Shown: positions 9,380-17,903, counted from the first letter of the stretch. The stretch is DNA of 64,000 nt from Amycolatopsis benzoatilytica AK 16/65 (GCF_000383915.1 NZ_KB912942.1:6518412-6582411), one strand, 5' to 3'. The notes: generated by a model from the letters alone, not told the origin. Numbers and translations are program-made.

Positions 9380-9452
9380 GGGCCGCTAGCTCAGTTGGCA
9401 GAGCAGAGGACTTTTAATCCTTGGGTCCAGGGTTCGAGCCCCTGGCGGCCCA
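9380..9452 (+). tRNA. tRNA-Lys (anticodon TTT)
   Basis: The 7-bp acceptor stem pairs GGGCCGC (9380-9386) with GCGGCCC (9445-9451), with A9452 as discriminator. The D-arm has TAGCTCAGTTGGCAGAGCA. The anticodon loop CTTTTAA gives TTT. The T-arm pairs CAGGG with CCCTG around TTCGAGC. CCA is not encoded. The 3' half is duplicated at 57609-57651, so this gene is the attachment target for the element(s) to its right and keeps a complete sequence after integration. Confidence 0.97.
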
Positions 9453-9453
9453 C
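9411..9453 (+). repeat. Left attachment-site repeat (attL-like), 3' half of tRNA-Lys
   Basis: This 43-base segment covers the anticodon loop and stem 3' side, variable loop, T-arm, acceptor 3' strand and discriminator, plus one flanking base. It is identical to 57609-57651; identity stops at 9454 (tacata versus cgattt). Such tRNA 3'-end identity blocks are the usual product of site-specific integration. Confidence 0.9.
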
Positions 9454-9854
9454 TACATATGCCCAGGTCAGAGGCGATTCTTCCCGGGCTTGTCACTCGG
9501 AGACGTTCGGAGACAACGGGCGAGTTCATGAGCAACGGAGCCCAATCGGAGACACGCTGAGCGTCTCCGAGCCCTGCCTTCCACCGTTCCGCCCTGGGTT
9601 GCCGGACATCGAACGCCCGGAGGCTTCGCCGTCGTGGCCGCACCGCGGAAGTAACCCGGAGGTTGCGGATGTGAGCGAAGCAGACCGGAGCCGACGAGGC
9701 GACACGCCGGGCACGACCTCAGCAAAGGCGGCCGGGGCCGCAGGTCGCCTATTGACCGGACCGGCCCCGCACCGCGTCGCCGACCCCGGGGACAACCGGT
9801 AACGCAACCGTGCGACCCCGACACTGGCCGGGATGCCCGATCCAGCGTCGCCCA
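9454..9854. other. Non-coding region with repeated CGGAGAC motif just inside the left att site
   Basis: No convincing gene is present. CGGAGAC occurs directly at about 9499 and 9509 and again within TCGGAGAC (9546-9553), which pairs with GTCTCCGA (9563-9570) as a perfect 8-bp inverted repeat with a 9-base spacer. The position beside the attachment site suggests recombinase or directionality-factor binding, or replication/transfer control. This is inference only. Confidence 0.45.
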
Positions 9855-10035
9855 TCAGTATTTCCAGCTCAACCCGATGCCGCGGTACTGCTCGACCGGG
9901 ATCGGCTCGGCGCCGTCGCGCATCCGGTCGGCGTAGAGCATTCCGTGCAAGTGGTCGACCTCGTGGGCGACGAGGCGGGCGGCCGCGCTCGAACACGGTG
10001 ATCTTCGCCTGCCCGTCGATGCCGGCGTGCAGGCA
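9855..10035 (-). pseudogene. def: Peptide deformylase C-terminal remnant
   Basis: Reading the minus strand gives AGIDGQAKITVFERG, then after a frame change VAHEVDHLHGMLYADRMRDG and a normal-looking ending LSWKY before a TGA at 9855-9857. HEVDH is the catalytic and metal-binding HExDH motif of peptide deformylase. The N-terminal two thirds, including the GxGLAAxQ and EGCLS motifs, are missing, and the remainder has a frameshift near 9975. The active enzyme must be encoded elsewhere. This is a decayed accessory copy. Confidence 0.75.
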
Positions 10036-10063
10036 CGGTCGGCAGCTTGGGCACCCCATCCGT

Positions 10064-10430
10064 TTACGCTGCGCGTCCGTTTCGGGCGGTTACGTGCTCG
10101 GCGGGCGTCGCTGCATCAGGGTTGAACCACACCGGCAGAACCCGGATGCAACTGCCGAACGTGAACATCCGCAGCGCGTTTTCCGGCGCCTGCAAGCTCA
10201 TCCGCTGCGTGCGTCCGACCGAGACGATTTCGGCGCGGTCGCCGAAGGCCGTGCCCCCGCGACGATCTGGCCGTCGACGCGTTCGCCGTACTCCTGGACT
10301 CCGGCGAACAGCCGGGGCGCTTCGCCGGCGACCATCGCGTCCAAGATCGCCGCGAACTCCGGTTTGCCACACAGCGGCGGCAGCTCAGCGGGATCGGGCA
10401 CGAACGCATCCAGAGGACGCGCCTGTTTTC
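10064..10430 (-). pseudogene. Frameshifted conserved hypothetical protein remnant
   Basis: Two minus-strand frames join into one plausible protein. The first contains LDAFVPDPAELPPLCGKPEF and APRLFAGVQEYGERVDGQI. After a shift near 10250-10260 the second gives FGDRAEIVSVGRTQRMSLQA and MFTFGSCIRVLPVWFNPDAA, ending near 10064. The combination resembles a short actinomycete hypothetical protein that I cannot name with certainty. A single indel separates the halves, so it is a pseudogene unless the indel is a sequence error. Confidence 0.5.
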
Positions 10431-10857
10431 GCCGGTGGTCGAGCTGGTGGGGTTGCGGGGTGAGTCTGAGCGCTGTTGTCGTCGGGGTTGCCTCAATCCG
10501 TCGGGTTTCCCAGTCTTGGGGTGGCTGGCGGTTCGCCGTCGACGCGTCCGATGACCTGCGTAGGCGACCGGCCTGCAACGGTTTCCAGGACAGCTACCTC
10601 GCCGGGCGGGAAGACCAGCGCCACCCGGTCATCGTCGGTGAGCGACGATGCAGCAAGACTCGCCCGGGCGGGCACGGTCGGTGTCACCCGTCGGCGATCC
10701 CGGCCTGCACATACGCCCTCGCGCACGGCACCACCGGAAAACCGCTGGCCAGAGCCGCTCTAGCCCGCTAGCGCGACTTCTGTGATCTCCGCCCATGTCG
10801 GAACTCCGTGCGATACTCTGACGTCGAAGTGATGACGGGTTGTGAGGGGAGCATCAC
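10431..10857. other. Intergenic region with a possible coding remnant
   Basis: A minus-strand frame around 10500-10690 contains LTDDDRVALVFPPGEVAVLETV, which has protein-like composition but no clear start or family; it may be another decayed gene. The right end (10760-10857) should carry the promoter of the WXG100/PPE-like cluster; GATACT at 10812-10817 is a possible -10 hexamer. Confidence 0.35.
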
Positions 10858-11340
10858 ATGGTGACATCAGACGGGGACTCGCCGCCGGGTGAGGGTTCGC
10901 CGCTGTTCGGAGCTGCCGAGCAGGCGACAGCGGGGGAGCATCCGGCGAGTGGCTCAACAGGCGACACAGCGGCCCACGCCACGATGAAAGCGGCAGGAGC
11001 CGGCGGGTATCGGTTCGACCCCGACGCTCACGCTGCATTGATCACCAAATGGGAGAATCTGCTCCACGAGCTCGCTCAGGATCAAAGGGTGCAGCAGCAG
11101 GCATTCGCTGCCGTCGTGCCGCCATCGCCCGACACTCCGGCGTTACGCGGCGTCAGCAAGGTCCAGGACTCGCTGGCGAAGATGATCGATCACAATCAGC
11201 AAATGCAGCAGTATGCGGCCGCATATATCACACAGCTTCAAAAGGCGAACGGCACCTACGTTCAACACGATTCCGAAACCGCGGGCCTCTTCGGAAAGCT
11301 TGCCAACGACCAGGCCGATAGCGGCGGATTGTTTCAATAG
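10858..11340 (+). CDS. WXG100/PE-like secretion-associated protein (160 aa)
   Basis: The ATG at 10858 follows GAGGGGA about 8 bases upstream. The first 45 residues are disordered (Gly/Ser/Pro/Ala-rich). Residues about 48-135 are two long amphipathic helices (FDPDAHAALITKWENLLHEL and KVQDSLAKMIDHNQQMQQYA) as in type VII secretion substrates of the PE/WXG100 superfamily, though no WXG motif is present. It opens a plus-strand cluster with a lipoprotein, a PPE-like protein and an EspG-like protein, the usual context of ESX-associated accessory loci in Pseudonocardiaceae. Confidence 0.65.
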   Translation: MVTSDGDSPPGEGSPLFGAAEQATAGEHPASGSTGDTAAHATMKAAGAGGYRFDPDAHAALITKWENLLHELAQDQRVQQQAFAAVVPPSPDTPALRGVSKVQDSLAKMIDHNQQMQQYAAAYITQLQKANGTYVQHDSETAGLFGKLANDQADSGGLFQ

Positions 11341-11348
11341 GAAATACC

Positions 11349-11969
11349 GTGAAGCGAAACGATATTCTTCTTGCAATGGCTAGCGCGGCTTGCGTCGGGG
11401 TGATGCTCATCGGCGGATGCTCCGGCGCGACCCCGGGGACGGCAAGCCCTGCGCCCTCCGCCAACGGGCAGAGTCAGCAGTCACTGCCGCCCGCGACCTC
11501 TGCGGTCCAGGTTCCTCCAGTGCCTTCCCAGCTGAAGGTGGACAAGTTTCTCGCCGATCCGTGCAGCATGCTGACGGCCCAGCAGCTGTCGACGCTGAAA
11601 CTCAGCAAACCGGAACGGGACTCGAATTCGACCGGAATCAGCTGTGCGTGGCAGTTCGGCGACGGATACACCAACCTGAGCGCATCGTTCCTCACCAGCG
11701 TTCCCAACGGCCTGACGAACGCCTACAGCCAGAAGGCCGCCGGCTACTACGCGAGCGGGTACTTCGAGCCCACCTCGATCAACGGCTTTCCGGCAGTACT
11801 CGCCGACTCACGCGATCGCCGGGACCAGGGTCACATCAGCATGCTCCTCGGCCTTTCCGACAAAACTGAAATGCTGATCCTGATCCAGGCGTCGCCAGGG
11901 ACCAACGTCAAAGCCGGCGCGACCAACTTCGCGAAGGCTATCGTGTCGACGATCCAGGGGGCGCAGTAG
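11349..11969 (+). CDS. DUF3558-like lipoprotein
   Basis: The 206-residue product begins at GTG 11349, 8 bases past the previous stop. A signal peptide (AMASAACVGVMLIGG) leads to a lipobox GGCSG with the lipidated cysteine near residue 25. A Ser/Pro/Gln-rich linker follows, then a DUF3558-type domain from about residue 65, marked by DPCSMLTAQQL and GISCAWQFGDGY with two cysteines that could form a disulfide. DUF3558 lipoproteins are frequent neighbours of type VII-like loci. It is expected on the outer face of the cytoplasmic membrane; its function is unknown. Confidence 0.75.
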   Translation: MKRNDILLAMASAACVGVMLIGGCSGATPGTASPAPSANGQSQQSLPPATSAVQVPPVPSQLKVDKFLADPCSMLTAQQLSTLKLSKPERDSNSTGISCAWQFGDGYTNLSASFLTSVPNGLTNAYSQKAAGYYASGYFEPTSINGFPAVLADSRDRRDQGHISMLLGLSDKTEMLILIQASPGTNVKAGATNFAKAIVSTIQGAQ

Positions 11970-11970
11970 C

Positions 11971-13254
11971 GTGGCGGGTCAGGTGATGTCGGGTCAGGAT
12001 ATTTACGACAACTTTGCCAACGCCGTCGGTCCGAGCGGATTGACGCAGTCGGCGGACCACATCAACGCGATTCAAAGCCGGTACCACGACCGTGCAGCGC
12101 AGATCAAGGAGCTCGCTGCCGAGATGGAAGAGGGCTGGAGCGGCGATGCTGCCGGGGCAGCGACGCGAGGCGCAGGTCCGCTCGAGGCCGAGCACACGTA
12201 CGCGGCAGAAGCGATGTCCGCGGCTCAAGCTGGCCTGACCACTCAAGCGGAGGCATGGCACTCCACCAAGTCCAGGGTTCAGCCGGTTCCGCCTGTTGCG
12301 CCGGCTCCCGCGTCGATGCCGGCGCTTCTCGGCGACACGATCAACGCCGAGATCGAAAGCCAGACGCAGAAGAGCAACAGCGTTGCGACCGCAAACGTGG
12401 AAGCGATGAAACGCTGGTCCGTCGCATCGGACGAGACTGGTCGGTTCATGCCCACCAGTTACGGCCAGATCGACGCGAACGCGATGAACATCAGTGCCCC
12501 ATCGGCGTCGGGGCCTGGAGCTCCGGGTCCCGTTGGGCCCGCTGGCGGCTCCGGCGGACCTGTTCCGGCAGAGCACCGGCCCGGCCTCAGCTCCTCTTCG
12601 CCCGAACTCCGTAATGCAGGCGGCTACACGCCGCCGACTGGGGCCGGGGCCGCAGGGCCGGCGCACAGGGGCTCGGTCCCCCCGGGCGCGACCTCGAGCG
12701 GCCAAGACCAGTCAACGGTGCCGAACAGCTATGTCACGCCAAGCGCGCAGCCGGAACTCGGCCATCAGGCCACGGCGGGAACGCCGGGAATGTACCGGCC
12801 GGGTCTGCTCGATCCCGGACCGCCCGGAAACGGCAGTTCGAGCGGCGATTCATGGCACTCAGGAGGGTTGGCCGTCGGCGGCGGCCCGGTCGGAGGAGCT
12901 AGCGGCGGTGGCTCGACTGGCTCCGGTTCAGGCTCAGTAGGCGGTCGGGCTGGCAGCGAGAACAGCCTGGGCGGCGGCCGTGGAAGCGGAACCGGTGTCG
13001 CGGAGGGAGCTGCGACCCGCAGCGGCGCGTCGAGCTCGGCGGCCGGGCGTCCGGGCAGCCCGGGCGTCGGCGGGATGGGCGCGGGTGCCGGCAAGAAGAG
13101 CGGAGGCGCGGACGAGGAGCACGAGCGGAAATTCGTCCTCTCCGACGACGAGGCTTTCCTCGCCACGGAGGACGGGCAACGGCTGATCGATCCGCAAACC
13201 GGGATGGCCGCGAGTCCGCCGGTGATCGGCGAGGCCCCCAAGAAGCGGGTGTAG
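11971..13254 (+). CDS. PPE-like / WXG100-superfamily protein with Gly/Ser/Pro-rich tail
   Basis: The 427-residue frame starts at GTG 11971, one base after the lipoprotein stop; the ATG at 11986 (MSGQDIYDN) is an alternative. Residues about 1-170 are helical with EGWSGDAAGAATRG at the turn, corresponding to the WxG-type hairpin of PPE proteins. Residues about 175-395 are a low-complexity Gly/Ser/Pro region. A short ordered C-terminus (ERKFVLSDDEAFLATEDGQRL) follows. It is probably a type VII secretion substrate or partner of the upstream PE-like protein and is followed directly by an EspG-like chaperone gene. Confidence 0.7.
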   Translation: MAGQVMSGQDIYDNFANAVGPSGLTQSADHINAIQSRYHDRAAQIKELAAEMEEGWSGDAAGAATRGAGPLEAEHTYAAEAMSAAQAGLTTQAEAWHSTKSRVQPVPPVAPAPASMPALLGDTINAEIESQTQKSNSVATANVEAMKRWSVASDETGRFMPTSYGQIDANAMNISAPSASGPGAPGPVGPAGGSGGPVPAEHRPGLSSSSPELRNAGGYTPPTGAGAAGPAHRGSVPPGATSSGQDQSTVPNSYVTPSAQPELGHQATAGTPGMYRPGLLDPGPPGNGSSSGDSWHSGGLAVGGGPVGGASGGGSTGSGSGSVGGRAGSENSLGGGRGSGTGVAEGAATRSGASSSAAGRPGSPGVGGMGAGAGKKSGGADEEHERKFVLSDDEAFLATEDGQRLIDPQTGMAASPPVIGEAPKKRV

Positions 13255-13259
13255 CGCCG

Positions 13260-14000
13260 ATGTGGTTTCCCGAGCCCGTCGGCTTCGCCGCCGCGGATCT
13301 CTCAGCCCTGGTGAGCGATGTGACCGGTGCCGATCTGCACGTCTCGTTGGCCCCGCAAGCCGAGTGGTACGACGCACAGGCGCAGGCTGACGCGGACAAA
13401 CGGCTCGCCGAGCTGCGGAGTCGCTACGGCGGAGCTGCCCGCAACGTCGACGATCCGGAGCTGGCCGACCTGGCCACCTTGCTCAGCCGGCCGGCACGCG
13501 CATGCTACGGCTGGTTCAGCGACAACGATCGACAACTCGCGGCGTTGGCAGCCGAATCGCACTGGTTTGGGCTAATCGCGGTCCGCGACGGCGGCGACAT
13601 CTTCGTGCGGACGTTCCGGCGGCAACGGTTGAGCGCAGTTTTGGCGGACGTTTTGCCGCACGACCATGCGCGCGCCAATGCCCAGCCGGTAACCGTCCTG
13701 CGCAGCGAGCTGCGCCAGGCCCGCGATACCGGCGACGCAGCCAACAGTGCAGTAAGGAAAGCAGAACGGATCATCTCCCACCCTCCTCTGATCAGTGCCG
13801 AGCTGTATACAGAGAACCGCGGCCGAAACGGTCGTCGCCGCTGCGAGTTCCCGTTGCGCGTCTACGACACCGATGCGGGTCGCTGGACTCTGAAGATCAG
13901 CAAACACTACGACGATCAGCGCTGGGACATCACGCCCGCGACCACGTCAAGCGTCGCCGACCTTCTCGACGCGTCGTTCCCTGACGACAGGACTCAATGA
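13260..14000 (+). CDS. EspG-family ESX secretion-associated protein
   Basis: The 246-residue protein shows the overall pattern of EspG-type chaperones: an N-terminal MWFPEPVGFAAADLSALV, a central strand set with HWFGLIAVRDGGDIFVRTFR, and a C-terminal TTSSVADLLDASFPD. EspG proteins bind PE/PPE heterodimers in the cytosol and keep them soluble for export. The gene follows the PPE-like gene by 5 bases and overlaps the next gene by 4 (ATGA), supporting one operon. Confidence 0.75.
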   Translation: MWFPEPVGFAAADLSALVSDVTGADLHVSLAPQAEWYDAQAQADADKRLAELRSRYGGAARNVDDPELADLATLLSRPARACYGWFSDNDRQLAALAAESHWFGLIAVRDGGDIFVRTFRRQRLSAVLADVLPHDHARANAQPVTVLRSELRQARDTGDAANSAVRKAERIISHPPLISAELYTENRGRNGRRRCEFPLRVYDTDAGRWTLKISKHYDDQRWDITPATTSSVADLLDASFPDDRTQ

Positions 14001-14452
14001 TGACCGTGGACATATTCAAGATGCTCGGCATCAGCGACGGAAGCGAGGTCGCCGCCAGCCGGCGACGTCTCGTCGAACTCGATGCCGAGCTCGCCGAGCT
14101 GCGTTTCCGCGGTGTCTCCAGGGACAACTCCGTTACTGCCATCGTGGACGGTCGAGGCGCGATCGTCGAGATCGTCGTTCGCGACGCAGCGCTCCGCTCA
14201 GCGCACCCGGAACTCGTCGGCCCTGCAGTGGTCGAGGCCGTCAACCAGGCGCGGGCAGGGGCCGGGCAACGGGCGAACGCCGCGGTCCAGGAAGTTCTCC
14301 ACCCCGGCTCGACTGCACCAGCAGCGACGGCACCCGTCAATGTTTCGCAACGGCCCAGTGTCGCGACGCAGGAGCCTGGCCCGGCCCGAACGTCACGCGG
14401 CCAGAGCGACGACGATGATTTCGGCGACTACGACTTTCTGGCATTGGAGTGA
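13997..14452 (+). CDS. YbaB/EbfC-like protein (151 aa)
   Basis: The gene overlaps the espG-like gene (ATGA at 13997-14000). Residues about 15-100 show the YbaB arrangement: an N-terminal helix (VELDAELAELRFRGVSRD), strands NSVTAIVDGRGAIVEIVVRD and a second helix (VEAVNQARAGAGQRANAAVQ). The acidic tail (SDDDDFGDYDFLALE) is unstructured. YbaB proteins are small nucleoid-associated dimers. In actinomycetes diverged copies sit in type VII-type clusters, where their role is unknown. A second YbaB-like gene follows, so the pair may heterodimerise. Confidence 0.6.
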   Translation: MMTVDIFKMLGISDGSEVAASRRRLVELDAELAELRFRGVSRDNSVTAIVDGRGAIVEIVVRDAALRSAHPELVGPAVVEAVNQARAGAGQRANAAVQEVLHPGSTAPAATAPVNVSQRPSVATQEPGPARTSRGQSDDDDFGDYDFLALE

Positions 14453-14458
14453 CGACTG

Positions 14459-14785
14459 GTGTCGATCTACGACAAACTCTACAACCAGGTCAAGGAAATC
14501 GAAGCACGGCTGCACCGAACGGAAGCGGCGGCGGCCCAGGCGGCCAACACTCCCGTCGACCGCCGAATTCCGGGAGGCACCGGTGCCGTCACGGTTTCGG
14601 GAACGGGAACGCTCATCTCGGTGACGATCGACCCTCACAACCTGACCTCGACCAACGGCCGCGCGCTCGGCGCCCAGATCGCGCAGACGATCCGCGACGC
14701 AGAGAGCCAGGCACGCACGCAGCGACAACACATTTTGCAGAGCGCATCCGCTACAGGCGGATCAGCCCACAGGGGGAACGCATGA
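14459..14785 (+). CDS. YbaB/EbfC-like protein (108 aa)
   Basis: The GTG at 14459 lies 6 bases after the previous stop. The product begins with a helix (YDKLYNQVKEIEARLHRTEA), then strands around GTGAVTVSGTGTLISVTID and a C-terminal helix (LGAQIAQTIRDAESQARTQRQ), the standard YbaB fold order. It is shorter than its neighbour and without the acidic tail. It overlaps the next gene by ATGA at 14782-14785. Confidence 0.6.
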   Translation: MSIYDKLYNQVKEIEARLHRTEAAAAQAANTPVDRRIPGGTGAVTVSGTGTLISVTIDPHNLTSTNGRALGAQIAQTIRDAESQARTQRQHILQSASATGGSAHRGNA

Positions 14786-15150
14786 GCGGCAAAGCGTACG
14801 AAGTTGTTCCGCAATCGCTTCGAGCGACGCAGGACTCTTACCGCAAGGCAGCGGAAGGGCTCGCCTACCTCGCCGCAGCGCAAATCCCCATGTACGCAAT
14901 TCCGCCCATGGGCCTCGGACTGTTGGGCCGCGAGTCAGGAATCGAAGCCGACTACAACGGAGCTATCCAGCAAATCGAAATGAAAGTCGCTGACAGCTGT
15001 CGGAGCATTACGTACGCCGCCGATAATCTTGACACTGCCGCGAAGGCCTACGAAGCGCAAGACGAAGAGTACTACAAGAAGTTCGGCTGGCTAGACCGGC
15101 AAGGGCAGGACGGCGGCGTATTCGAGCCGGATTCGAGCGGGGGACACTGA
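14782..15150 (+). CDS. WXG100-like/ESX-1-type target protein (122 aa)
   Basis: The gene is coupled to its neighbours on both sides (ATGA at 14782-14785 and TGATG at 15148-15152). The helical hairpin consists of VVPQSLRATQDSYRKAAEGL and IEMKVADSCRSITYAADNLD, ending in YEAQDEEYYKKFGW, which resembles the C-terminal YxxxD/E secretion signal of type VII substrates. No canonical WXG is present. It is probably secreted or a partner of the following protein. Confidence 0.6.
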   Translation: MSGKAYEVVPQSLRATQDSYRKAAEGLAYLAAAQIPMYAIPPMGLGLLGRESGIEADYNGAIQQIEMKVADSCRSITYAADNLDTAAKAYEAQDEEYYKKFGWLDRQGQDGGVFEPDSSGGH

Positions 15151-15926
15151 TGACACGACCGCGGCACGGATCAATCTCCGACCCGACGGACCCAGGACTG
15201 CCTCCGTCTCTGAATCCTTTTCCGAACGACCCGCCCGAACCTCCGAAACCGCCGTCCGCTCGACCTCCTATCCCGTACCCTACCGAGGCCGACCAAAAAA
15301 TCAGGGAAGTGGCGGAGAAGGTCGGGTTCCCGGACGCACTTCAAGTACTCGACAAGGTGAAGAATTACCTGTTCGGAGACGCAGATAAAGTTGAGACACT
15401 AGCTCAGGCTTGGGCGGAAAATATCGTCATAAGCGAAGCCCGGGGCACCATTTCTCAGGCCACGCACAGCCTTCAGGGCTACTGGTCCGGGCCCGCATTC
15501 GATCAGTTCTCGGCTTATAATTCTGACGTAATATCCGCGCTTGACGCCGACCAGGCCACCGTGGCCGGGCTGGGTAATGCACTTGCCAATTGCGTTACTA
15601 TCGTGTACGACACATATGGCGCGGCCCTGAGATTCATCGGAGAAACAGCAGCCTCTCTCGCCGGCCTGATCTTGGATCTCGCAGCAATACCCGTGCCAGT
15701 AGTGGGAGAAGTTACCGTCGTCAACAGCATCGATGACGCCAAGAGCATCTTGACGGATTTTATTCGAAACGTCACAAACCTGCTCGCCGATGCGCTCCAC
15801 CTGATTGGGCAATACAAGTCCGCATCGATCTCGTTCATCTCCATGGGGGCAAACTTCAAAGTTGTCAGCCTTCCGCCGGAGCAGATCGGCACGACAGGAA
15901 GCTGGCACGTGAAACCCTACAGCTAG
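15150..15926 (+). CDS. WXG100-family protein with Pro-rich N-terminus (258 aa)
   Basis: The first 50 residues are proline-rich. Residues about 75-160 are helical with GYWSGPAFDQFSAYNSDVIS, a WxG turn typical of WXG100/LXG-type proteins. Residues about 150-205 include hydrophobic stretches (FIGETAASLAGLILDLAAIP), possibly membrane-active. No toxin catalytic motif is visible. It ends the plus-strand cluster. The 3' half is less GC-rich than the preceding genes, suggesting different ancestry. Confidence 0.6.
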   Translation: MTRPRHGSISDPTDPGLPPSLNPFPNDPPEPPKPPSARPPIPYPTEADQKIREVAEKVGFPDALQVLDKVKNYLFGDADKVETLAQAWAENIVISEARGTISQATHSLQGYWSGPAFDQFSAYNSDVISALDADQATVAGLGNALANCVTIVYDTYGAALRFIGETAASLAGLILDLAAIPVPVVGEVTVVNSIDDAKSILTDFIRNVTNLLADALHLIGQYKSASISFISMGANFKVVSLPPEQIGTTGSWHVKPYS

Positions 15927-15945
15927 AACCGTCGAGGTATTACTT

Positions 15946-16010
15946 GCAGGAGAACGGGCATTGGCTGCTATCCGAGTAGGCGGCAAGGTTCAAAACGCCC
16001 GTTCCCCTGC
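15946..16010. terminator. Long imperfect hairpin between convergent genes
   Basis: GCAGG-A-GAACGGGC (15946-15959) pairs with GCCCGTTC-C-CCTGC (15997-16010), 13 pairs with one mismatch around a 37-base loop. It lies between convergent stops at 15926 and 16020 and may terminate both transcripts. The long loop is unusual for a terminator. Confidence 0.4.
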
Positions 16011-16019
16011 GAGACTTCT

Positions 16020-16426
16020 TCAAGAACTCAGCGGCTTGTCATCTGCAACGTTTTCACAATCAGAGCATTTTTCATGCGCGGAGATCTTCCCCTCCTCGTC
16101 TCGTCCGTAGAACGGGTACACAACCGCGCCGCAGCTTGCACCGAATCCCATCCCATTCCGCCGAATGGGCATGACGGCGCGGTGAGCTCGACGGTTGAAG
16201 CCCGATGCGGAACCGCCAATTTCAAGCATCCATCCCTGCCAGGGATATTTGATCGGATGGCGTGATCCTTAAGCCGCGTCCCCATCGAGAGCAGCAGGTT
16301 CGCTAGATCGCATTCAATCCATGACGAGGCTTTCCCAGTCGATTCCTTTACGTAGCGTTCGAGTTCTCCGCTCAAGCGATGGGCCGCAGTCACGATTTCG
16401 GATATGCATTGCTCATCGCTATCCAT
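16020..16426 (-). pseudogene. Small protein gene frameshifted at a 5-bp tandem duplication
   Basis: The ATG at 16426 has a strong AAGGAGGATAA ribosome-binding site. The first frame (MDSDEQCISEIVTAAHRL, then KDHAIRSNIPGRDG) runs well to CPFGGMG. There the minus strand reads ATGGGATGGG (plus-strand CCCATCCCAT, 16147-16156). Removing one ATGGG restores a continuous protein of about 133 residues ending CGAVVYPFYGRDEEGKISAH and KPLSS at a TGA at 16020-16022. Without the shift the frame runs into arginine-rich sequence. I do not recognise the family. The gene is notably less GC-rich than its surroundings. Confidence 0.55.
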
Positions 16427-16612
16427 TTATCCTCCTTCTTAAAATTGTCATCGTTGGACCCGAATTTCTGCTTCCTCGGCGGAGCGCGCCGGCGCGGAGT
16501 CGCGACCGCCTGGTCGGCACTTACGACGACGACTGTCAGAGCACTGGAGCCGTGTACCTGCTGGCCATATCTGGACGGGCGCGGTCTTGCCGTGCAGAAC
16601 GGTGGCCGGGAG
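16427..16612. other. Short intergenic gap between two decayed minus-strand genes
   Basis: These 186 bases lie between the stop of the XRE/DUF5753 remnant and the strong ribosome-binding site of the frameshifted 16020-16426 gene. They presumably hold the latter's promoter. No hexamer pair is convincing. Confidence 0.4.
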
Positions 16613-17511
16613 TCAGATGAGCGGGTCGTGCTTGTCGGCGAAGGTCCGCAGGGCTCTGGTGGATTCCTTCGGGGACAGCGCAATCCGGGCGAGTTCGGAC
16701 ATCGTTCGCAGGTAGTGGTCGGCTTGGTCGTGGACGAACGGGCCGGCCGTGAGGTGGTTGATGTAGACGACCGATTTGGCTGGGGCGTCGGCGAGCGATT
16801 TGTGCAGCTGGTAGAAGGTCCACGGGCTGGCCAGGCCAGGGTTGGTGCTGATGCCGAACGGCGCGACCCGCACGGTGATCTTGTTTGAGAGTTCGTTGAG
16901 CTTGGCCAGATGGCGGAGCTGGTTGCCCATGGTCTCGGCCGATGCGGCGACTTTGGTGAGGACGTTTTCGCCGATGTAGGCGGCAATCGGTATGGAGTGC
17001 GGGCCGCTGTGATCTGGTCGCGGAACCGGCGCAGCCCGACCAGTTCGGCGGCCTTCGTGCGGTCGTGGCCAAGCCCCATGAGGACTTCGTGCGCGTACTC
17101 GGGTTGCTGCAGAAGATCGGGGACCTGCAGCGGCTCCCAGGTGGTCGCGCAGATGGCCGATGCTTCGACACCGATCAGGGTCGCGAGGTGGCGGGGCGTC
17201 GCCTGATCGCCGGTGAGGACGACGGTCGGCGTGACGGCGCGCGCGAGGTCCAGGATGCGGTGCTTGTCCTCGCCGGTGACGCCGAGCGCGCCGAGGATCG
17301 CGGCGACGTCCTCCAGACCGGGCGTCCGCTCGCCGCGTTCCCAGTTCGACACCAGCGCCGAGTTGGTGTCGATCGATCCGGCGCCCCAGCTCGCGGACGC
17401 CGAACCCCTGGGCCAACCGCGCGGCACGCAGGCACGCACCGAGGACGGTGGCTCGCGGCTGTTGCTGGAGATGCTGGTACTTGAACGGTTTCTTGTCCAC
17501 TTCTCGTCTCA
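16613..17511 (-). pseudogene. XRE-family regulator with DUF5753 domain, two frameshifts
   Basis: The start at ATG 17511 gives MRREVDKKPFKYQHL, then ATVLGACLRAARLAQGFGVR (XRE helix-turn-helix). At 17371-17378 the strand carries GATCGATC; dropping one GATC links VRELGRRID to TNSALVSNWERGERTPGLED in the next frame, completing the HTH. The second frame continues through EPLQVPDLLQQPEYAHEVLM to about 16990, where the first frame resumes as AAYIGENVLTKVAASAETMG and NKITVRVAPFG (DUF5753) to the TGA at 16613. Intact members pair with a DUF397 protein in actinomycete development; no DUF397 gene is seen here. Two compensating shifts argue for decay. Confidence 0.75.
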
Positions 17512-17903
17512 TCGTCAGGCGATGCTGGAACCCTGCCGCCGTGTCGAGGAACCTCTCAGCGGCAGGGAGATCAGGCAGTGCAGTGCGAGCCGCCGCCTCG
17601 GCGCACCTCGGCCCCGGCAGCCAGCAGCACGCGCCGTACTGCAAGACGGCCGGGGCAGCGGCCAGACAAGCCAGGCCCGCCGACTCCGGGGACGACTCTG
17701 GCTCACATCGGGGGAGCAGGAGGACGTGGACCAGGTCCCGCACGCGCGCTGCAGAGCCCTGCCGTCGGCTGCGGTGTCCTTGCCGAGGGCGCGGTGAGGG
17801 GTTTTCTTCGCGCGGTGTCCGCCATGTCTGTGTGACCCTCGCTGTCATTGCAGCTCCCTGAGCGGCCGTTCCGGCTGTCCGTCTCCCGTGCCAGGGGGCG
17901 TGT
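17512..17903. other. Intergenic region without a supported gene
   Basis: About 390 bases lie between the XRE/DUF5753 remnant and the 88-aa gene. All frames are arginine/alanine-rich without recognisable motifs. The promoter of the regulator remnant is expected near 17520-17600, but I see no convincing elements. Confidence 0.4.
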
